A stretch of 64,000 bases of DNA from Anas platyrhynchos (lineage: Eukaryota; Chordata; Aves; Anseriformes; Anatidae), in the NCBI RefSeq assembly GCF_047663525.1, contig NC_092590.1:23420001-23484000 (forward strand), read 5' to 3'. Position 1 is the first letter of the stretch; every line of letters begins with the position of its first letter. The position numbers and the translations under genes were made by a program. Of the stretch, positions 56,967-64,000 are shown piece after piece. The notes below the pieces were generated by a model that did not search any database, had not been told where the DNA came from, and saw nothing but the letters and a program-made list of their open reading frames with translations.

Positions 56967-57967
56967 GTGATGAGGAGTTAAGATTGAATTTATTTACTCT
57001 TTTTTATTTTTTATTTTTCTGGAATAGTTTTTATAATTAATTACAAAAAAAAAGATTAAAAATTCATTATTTTTTTTCAAAAATTTCCTGTAAAAGGAAT
57101 GTGGTTGAAATTACTGGAAGTTTAAGTTCGATGGAACAAATGCTTTGTGAGCGTCTAAGAGGGGCATTGTTCAATAAATTACCTTATATAAAAGATTTTT
57201 TGGAGTGGGGTATGATGGGACACATTGTGCATTTTGTTATCACATTTTGAGAAGCAACTTACTTGCAGTATTTACCACTGGCTAAGCTTTGTAGCAAATA
57301 ACACTGCTTAATTCAATTGGATCATGACACAGATCCTTGGACTTTAATAACGAAGTACAAGAAAATTGTGCCCAGCATTGCCAACACTAAGTTTGGGAAT
57401 GATTTAAGTTTGTTTTCAGCTGGAGAGGGCATCTGCTTGCCTAGTCTGTCCTGCTAGGATATAGCTGCCTGCATTGCATGTGCTGTGCCTCATATGCTTC
57501 TTGGTTTATTCTTAGCTCTCTTATCTGCCTTACTCGCCTGCATGTAAAGGCAGATTTTAGAGCAGAGTGGTCAGATTTGAACTGGGCTTTAACATATATT
57601 TTTCCAGGGTATCAGACATGAGGTATCTTGTGCCTTCAGCAGAAGGCCCTGTATTTTTAGCATCCTTGTGGGCACGAGAGAGCAGCTGCAGCGTACAGAT
57701 CCCAGCTGTGAGGAGAGCAAGCAGCCCTGGGCAGGGCTGGCAAAACTGCAGCTGGTTCACTGCTTCTTGCTGAGAGAGCTTGGTAAAACTGCCCAATGAA
57801 AATGAATTGAGGAGCTGCAGCTTTAGACCATGTAATGTAAAACTTCTGGTTAGTGCTAGCAAAACTATTTCCAAGTTAGTTATGACATTATTTATTTATT
57901 TATTATTATTTTTTCCCAAGGGAAAACATCCTGTGTGAATGGAAAGCTATTCTTTCTACATCATTAC

Positions 57968-57997
57968 TTTTATTTATTTATTTATTTATTTATTTAT
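57968..57997. repeat. (TTTA)n tetranucleotide repeat
   Basis: About seven TTTA units; a shorter tract of the same unit lies at 57888-57905. Confidence 0.85.
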
Positions 57998-60900
57998 GTA
58001 TTTTGTAATAAAGGTTCTCTTTTTCTACCTGCACCATCAGAATGGCTTCCTTTTGCTGTGTTTGGTTCTAACTTCAGAAATGTGTCCTAACATCTCCAGC
58101 TGTTGTTCAGGGTTGGGAAACAGTAGCTCCCATACCCTCCAGGTACCAAACACTGCAGTTCTTGCATTGGGAAACTGCTTCTGAAATACGTCCTTTTCAG
58201 CAAGGAATAATCTTTTATTGTCTCTGGTAGCTTCTTGCCCAGCCTGGATTTTTCGCCCATGGTTTATAGGTGTGGCAGTGTTCCTAGGATCAGTCAAAGC
58301 AGTTCACACCCTCCATTGCAGGTAATGTCGACAGTCCTGAGGAAAAGGGCTGGGGTTTGCATTATCCTCCTTCACAGGTCTTACAGAGGTGATGGCTGGC
58401 TGCTTTCAGAGCAGTAGTGAGGAGATGGAGCTGAGGCCTTGTGTTTCCCATAATAACTGTACCATTTCCAGGGTGAGTCATCCATTGGCATTTGGTCAAC
58501 TGACTGACCTCTTGGGGCAGGTGCTATGGAAGCCCAGGAGCTGAGAAATGCTTGCAGCAGCAGATCCTTACAATGTTATTGCAGATATCTGTTTTAACAT
58601 AAAAGGACATCTAATAGTCACATGTTTTATTTTTTTTCCATTTTCATTTGCTCCCAGTTCCTGGCCTTTCCACTACCTGTTCAGCAGCAAGGGAGACTGC
58701 TGCTGTGGAATACAGACAGGTGGTGACAGCCTGCAGCATTTTAACCACTGCTTTGTTTAGACATCCTCTGAGTGGGACTGTTAGAGTACTACAGGAAACA
58801 TATGCTAGCATTGAAATAGCTTTGCCTGATGCACAGAGTTGAGATCTGAGAGATCACTTTAGTAAGGGCAGAAAGATATTGGGCTAAAGGGGTAGCTTAA
58901 GATGCATGGCATGAGAGTTTATGAGATCTGGTTTCATTTCCTAGTGTTGTGTGACGGGACAATCTGTCCTGTCTGCAGCAGGCAGAAGTCAATGACTGTA
59001 AAATCCGTGAGTTTGTGAAGGACATAGGTACTAGGGGATAACAAAAGGTCATGTAACCATCTAGACATACTGAACATTCTGATTTCCATATCTAAGGGCT
59101 GGATCAACATCATCTAAGATACAGAAGGGAAGGATACACAGTTCCAAATAGTAGTGGACAAAAACCACATGTTGTGTTGTTAGCTCTTTGATAACACACA
59201 TTTTTGACACAGTAAAGACTCAGTATATATGACACGGATCTGGTAGTCTTCAATTTACCCCAAAACACTGTGGTGTGTACAAGTCCTCTCCCCAGACTCT
59301 GATGGGTTCTTAGCTGAATGTTAGACCTCTTTTCTATAGGGAAACAAAAGGGAGCCAGGCACACGTGGTGCTACCTTTCCTTTTTGTGCTGCTGTTACAA
59401 AATGAATTTTTCTTGTTTTGATAAATAGTAAAATTTATAAGAGAACTTGGGGCCAAATTTTAGAAGGCGATTAGCTGCCTTCCTGACATTGGGTGGAGGC
59501 CAGGCACTGAATAGTCTCTGGTGTGAGCCAGTGTCCATGGCAGTGTGTTGCCTACCAGCAGAGTCTGAATGGCAGGGGACAGAAGGAGCCAGGAGAGCTT
59601 GGTAGGATTGTCCAGGTATTGGGTTAAGCCCTGTCTTGCTGCCTGTGCATCTTTCTAGTTGACACTTTACTTGTTCAGCATTCTAAACTTAGTTTTTACC
59701 TGTTAGGTTGCTTCTTCAGAAAAACTGCCTGCCAGGTGTAGACTGGTGATGTACATCTGCTGAATCCCTTGGGACTGACAAAGGGATTGAAGGGCCAAGT
59801 AGGCACCAACACTGCAGATGTGGTCACACAGGCACCTGTAGTGTTTGTGCCATGAGTGGTGGAAAAAGGGTAGGTTTTCTGGAGAGGACTGGAAACTGTG
59901 ATTTATGCCAATAAAACAGTATTTTAGACTCTTCTTGAAGTTGGTTGTTAAATTCCCTTTTCATAATTATTTAAGTAGTCACCCAGATTTTCTTGTTGTT
60001 GCTTACTTAAAAAATGCTAAAGAAGAGAATCCTTCTGATTCCTTTGCTCTTTGATTCAGTAATGTTGCTATCACAGGTAAGATACCTGGTGATTGCTTGT
60101 AAAATGCACAAAATTTGCTGAGGAGGAACCATGTTTTATAAGCAAATGCAGCATGTAGAGAATTAGTGCTCTGCCTGCCAGCAGAAACCAATTTCCAGAA
60201 TTAGCTCCACATTTTTCACACAAATGTTTGCACATAGGAGCTGTACAGCCGTGTACCTCACAGCTGCCTGCTATTTCTCAGCAATTGCATATACCTCTGC
60301 CTGGCCTTGTTCCCTGGACAGATCTGAGGTCACACTGCTGGAATAATCCCCTTAGTTTATCCTTCTGGCTATATTGTGCCCTGTTTGAAAATTCCTCCCA
60401 CTTACTTCTCTGTACAATCAGATCAGTATATACATCTCTTGCTTCAAGTGCCCAGCACAGTTTTAGGCTTGCTTATCCCTCTGACCTGGTCTACTATCTT
60501 ATTTGTCTTGCCATTTCTGCTTCTGCAGCATGCCCTTCCTCTCTGCTTGCTCTCTGTGCTTCTTCCCAATTGCCTTTGTGCAGAGATTGTGCTGTTTGCA
60601 TCTTTTCTCTCTTCTGCTAATGACTTCTTAAAAACTTGCTGTTACCTTGGCAGCCAGGAGTGGTGTCTTTATAGGTGATTAAAAGACTCTTCTCTGAAGA
60701 AGTTGCTGGATTTCCCAATGTGCCTAGTCTTCCTCTCTGTCCCTTTGATTTAAGATGGGAGATGCTTTTATCTGAGGATCTTGGAGATGTTAAACGTATG
60801 ATAAAATGGAAGTAACAATTTCCCAATCTGCATGTGCAAATGTAGGTACTGGTACGACAAACCACATGTGGCTTTTTGCAGGTGCTCCCTTTGCCAGGGT

Positions 60901-62046
60901 TCTGGGCTTCTTGCCAAAGCATTTTCTCTCAACCTCACTGTTAACCAGTCCCTTGCTTTTTGCATCAGCTTCTGTCTAAATAGGCTTAGCCCTCCAGTTA
61001 ATAGATATCTTTTTCTCAAGTCCTGCCCATTGCACCTGCCTTTGAAAATGTGCCCTGGAGAACTCAGTGATTCATCTGTTGTGTGCTGTTGCTGTTTGAT
61101 TAAATCATTGCTTAGTTTCAGGTGGCTGCATTTGCGTGCTGGAGCACTTGATCCTCCTGTTTACTGCCTTTGTATATCTTGGATATGTTTGTAAAGCTTG
61201 AGGGGGATGTTCAGAATGAAAAGTATAATATCAGTGTTTGGGATAACAAATGGTATAGGCCATACACACTCTGCATTCAATGCTTTTTCTGTTTCCACAT
61301 CAGTGAGCACGAAGGATGTAATGTAGTCACAGCATGTTTCCAGAAATCCTGAGATCAGTAATGTAAAATAGGTCTTTGGAATTTTAATAATGGAAGAAAT
61401 GTCAGTATGCAAAGTTGGTGCAGCGTTGTTCCTCCCTTCCCCCATTTTACTCCCTTAGATCACTCTGTATTTTCTGACTTTGCAGATACGACATAAGGTG
61501 GAGATGAGGCACCCTTCAGAACCCTGCATTGATTCCCTCTGTTCCAACAGGATTCACCACCCCACAAAATAAATGTACACAGGCATACTTTAGAGCAGAC
61601 CTTCAGGATCAGCTCCCAGCTCCCTGGATATGCCTGGGGAGCTTGGGGTGCTTCAACATTGCAATGACTTTGACATCTCCTAGGAGGATTGCACCTGTGG
61701 CACCCAGAGATCATTGGGTTCTTTCCAGACAGCTGCTTTTCCCCAGCCAGGTTCAGGAAGGAGTTGTGTGCAATCAACAACACTACAGTCAAAACAGTCT
61801 GAAGGGCGTTTAGGACTACCAGAGATGAAAGGTGAAGCATTCAAGAAAGCGTGATTCTGACCCACCCTCCTGATTGAAATGACATTATTTATTTAGCTCA
61901 TTAAATGGTACTGGTATTTTTCTCATAAAATACATTTGTAGACGGTCGGGTATGTGGCTGGTGTTTATGCAGTGCTTCCATGTGTATGAAGTCCCTCTTG
62001 GCAGTAGACTGTTGAATAGCTTTCTTGAGCAATGAACTTAGCCAAA

Positions 62047-62048
<2 letters not shown>

Positions 62049-62081
<33 letters not shown>
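62049..62081. repeat. (T)33 homopolymer
   Basis: Uninterrupted T run followed by CCCAGCAG. No retroposon body is recognised beside it. Confidence 0.85.
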
Positions 62082-63111
62082 CCCAGCAGCCTCTACACGT
62101 GTCTTGATATGGAGAGCAGGTTGAGACATTCCTATGAAAGCAATGACATGAAATGCTCAATGCCACAGTGGCATGGTTCATTCCGTGTTAGTGAACTGCC
62201 TATCTGCCTCAGGCTGCCAGCCAACAACAAGTTGTCAGCCTCTCCATGTGAAATGAAGTAAGCAGCTATTCAGAGCTATACTGAACCTATAGAGTTGAGG
62301 AATATCCTCAGTAACAAGGTGTGATAAGGTTGGGTTCAGTACCAAGAAAATCCTTACATATTTTCCTATCGATTTTTGTTTTCATTTGGTAACCAGAAGT
62401 AGTGAAGATTTTTCTCCCTCCTTTTACATTTCTTGGTCATTCCTTCTTTTACATCTTCTTGGACAAACAAACAAACAAAAACTATATATATATATTTTCC
62501 ATACAAACACATACATGGAACAATCAGAGCACACATCTTTTGCTATGGAGACAGAAAAATAATATAAGCCAGAGCCCAGAGAGAAGTCTTCCTAATCAGT
62601 GACTAGAAGGTTTTTTATTTGCAGCTAAAGGTACTGGAGTGATCTGTGTGTGAATTTCTATCTGCCTCTGAGATTTACAAAAACGGCAAATGATATGGCT
62701 AGAAGTGGGGCCTCCCTTCAGTAGTTTTACTCTATGAGAGGACCAAATGGATAAGATCAATTTCTTAGATTATTTTATTATTCTTTAGATCACTGCAATT
62801 CTTTAACGGCAGAACAATGTTACAATGTTCAAAAAGCTTAATTTTGCTTTTTGATCAGATAGTTGTTTTGCTACTCTCCTGCCTATCTGAAGATAGTCAT
62901 ATAGAATATAAAAAAAAAAAAAAAACAACAAACATTTTCTTTCCCCCAGATACATGTATTTGCTATGAAAACACATACATGTTGTATTAAGTGGTGTTCT
63001 TTTTCTTCCTCAGGTCTCATGTGTTATTTTACATAGAATCTGTATGTGTGACTATGCACAGAGAAGCAATATAATAATAAACAGTAATAAATCTATCTGT
63101 TCTCGTTGCAG

Positions 63112-63285
63112 GTCTACAAGTTGGCCAGTTTACCCAGCTTTGGTTCTCAACAGAGTACCAAGCTGCCTGTGCCTTACATACAGCCTTTATTTCTTTCTGG
63201 GATGGCATCCCCTGGTGCTAATGATGGAGACAAGGATTTGGAGATAGCAACAACAAAAAAAAGGAGATTTCATTTAATTGATCAT
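63112..63285 (+). other. Exon-like segment, unassigned
   Basis: A pyrimidine-rich acceptor (CTGTTCTCGTTGCAG) is followed by 174 nt open in one frame only, 58 codons from VYKLASLPSFGSQQSTKLPV to KKRRFHLIDH, and then a perfect GTAAGT donor. Both ends would be phase 0. I do not recognise the peptide; it is not HELT and not the part of ACSL1 I know, though plus-strand orientation would fit ACSL1, the next gene expected on this side. It could be a lineage-specific coding exon, an untranslated or non-coding-RNA exon, or chance. Confidence 0.3.
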
Positions 63286-64000
63286 GTAAGTGAACAGATT
63301 TTGTTCATTGATCACATGTGCAAATAGTTAATCTTCAAATGATCTGTGCAATGTTAATGTTTATGTTTGACCCCCAATGTTGTTTAACACTTACGGATTC
63401 CTGAGAATTTGTTCTTACTGGAACTCCCCAGCCAAGTTAGGTTTTCTATTCTTTGTGGGGAAAAAATGCTGCATGTTTACTTTGTTTATGCGTTAAGCTT
63501 CTGTAAACGCACGTGTCTAAATGAGAAGTGAATGTAGATAAGCAAAGTTGAAAGGCAGTAAAATAAGTACTGTCAGCTGAGGGCAAACGAAAAAGCAGCT
63601 GTATCTGCCCTCCTCAGCACACTTCCTAAGACATAAAGCAGGGTAAACGAGTCATTTGCCAAGCTCCAAACCTGGGAGTCAGAAATCTCGAGCGAGCTGC
63701 TATGCAGTTACAGACACATGGCACTCTAACAGAACTTTTTCTTGAGTTATGTGAAATGGGAATGCATGATGATGAAACCAAAGCAACAAATAAATACTAC
63801 CTTTTGTGAACCCTTTCACCGCCTTGCTGAGAAGAAAATATATTCCACCAAAAGTGAGCTGAGTTTTATCAGCTTTGCAAAATGATGAATGAATGCCTTG
63901 TTCTTTATTATTGCTTAAGTCATTCCTGTTTATGCCAGTATCTCAAGGATTATGTTTTGATTGTTCTGGAGAGGTGAAAACACTTTCTTGCTGATGAATA
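63286..64000. other. Sequence after the exon-like segment
   Basis: AT-rich with no ORF or repeat of note. It would be intronic if the preceding segment is an exon. Confidence 0.4.

Larger units (their letters stand above)
56967..63111. other. Non-coding region with simple repeats
   Basis: No supported gene. It includes TTTA tetranucleotide tracts (57888-57912 and 57968-57997) and a 33-T run (62049-62081). Open frames of 90-130 codons near 60.2-61.8 kb have no recognisable content and overlap on both strands. Confidence 0.5.

Overview
This is a vertebrate nuclear window, almost certainly from a bird. The evidence is CR1-type LINE fragments with the avian 3' end, a solo LTR of a type common in bird genomes, small CpG-island promoters in AT-rich sequence, and the order SNX25 - CFAP97 - SLC25A4, which I know from human 4q35 and which appears here reverse-complemented. 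The species cannot be fixed from the sequence. Everything is ordinary intron-containing gene structure. I found no operons, CRISPR arrays or prokaryotic-type systems, and no clearly new biological system.

Layout. 1-3.5 kb: first coding exon of SNX25 on the minus strand in a CpG island, with its intron 1 running off the left edge. 3.5-7.2 kb: spacer between the divergent SNX25 and CFAP97 promoters, ending in a degenerate minisatellite. 7.2-35.7 kb: the complete CFAP97 gene on the plus strand, with a non-coding exon 1, five coding exons, long introns and a 1.7-kb 3' UTR. 35.7-40.4 kb: spacer between two convergent 3' ends. 40.4-43.3 kb: the complete SLC25A4 (ANT1) gene on the minus strand, with four exons, a 298-residue product and a TATA/CCAAT promoter in a CpG island. 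43.3-64 kb: mostly non-coding sequence with simple repeats, a solo LTR, two CR1 pieces, candidate CTCF motifs and one unassigned exon-like segment near the right edge.

The three genes are neighbours, not a pathway: an endosomal/ER sorting nexin, a ciliary protein and the mitochondrial ADP/ATP carrier. The observations most worth checking are an extremely short, ambiguous intron in CFAP97 that lies where the human protein (from memory) is coding, an RFX X-box-like palindrome in CFAP97 intron 1, a strong CTCF-type motif at 55.28 kb, a composite TTTTA/TTTCA pentanucleotide repeat at 47.4 kb, and the exon-like segment at 63.1 kb.
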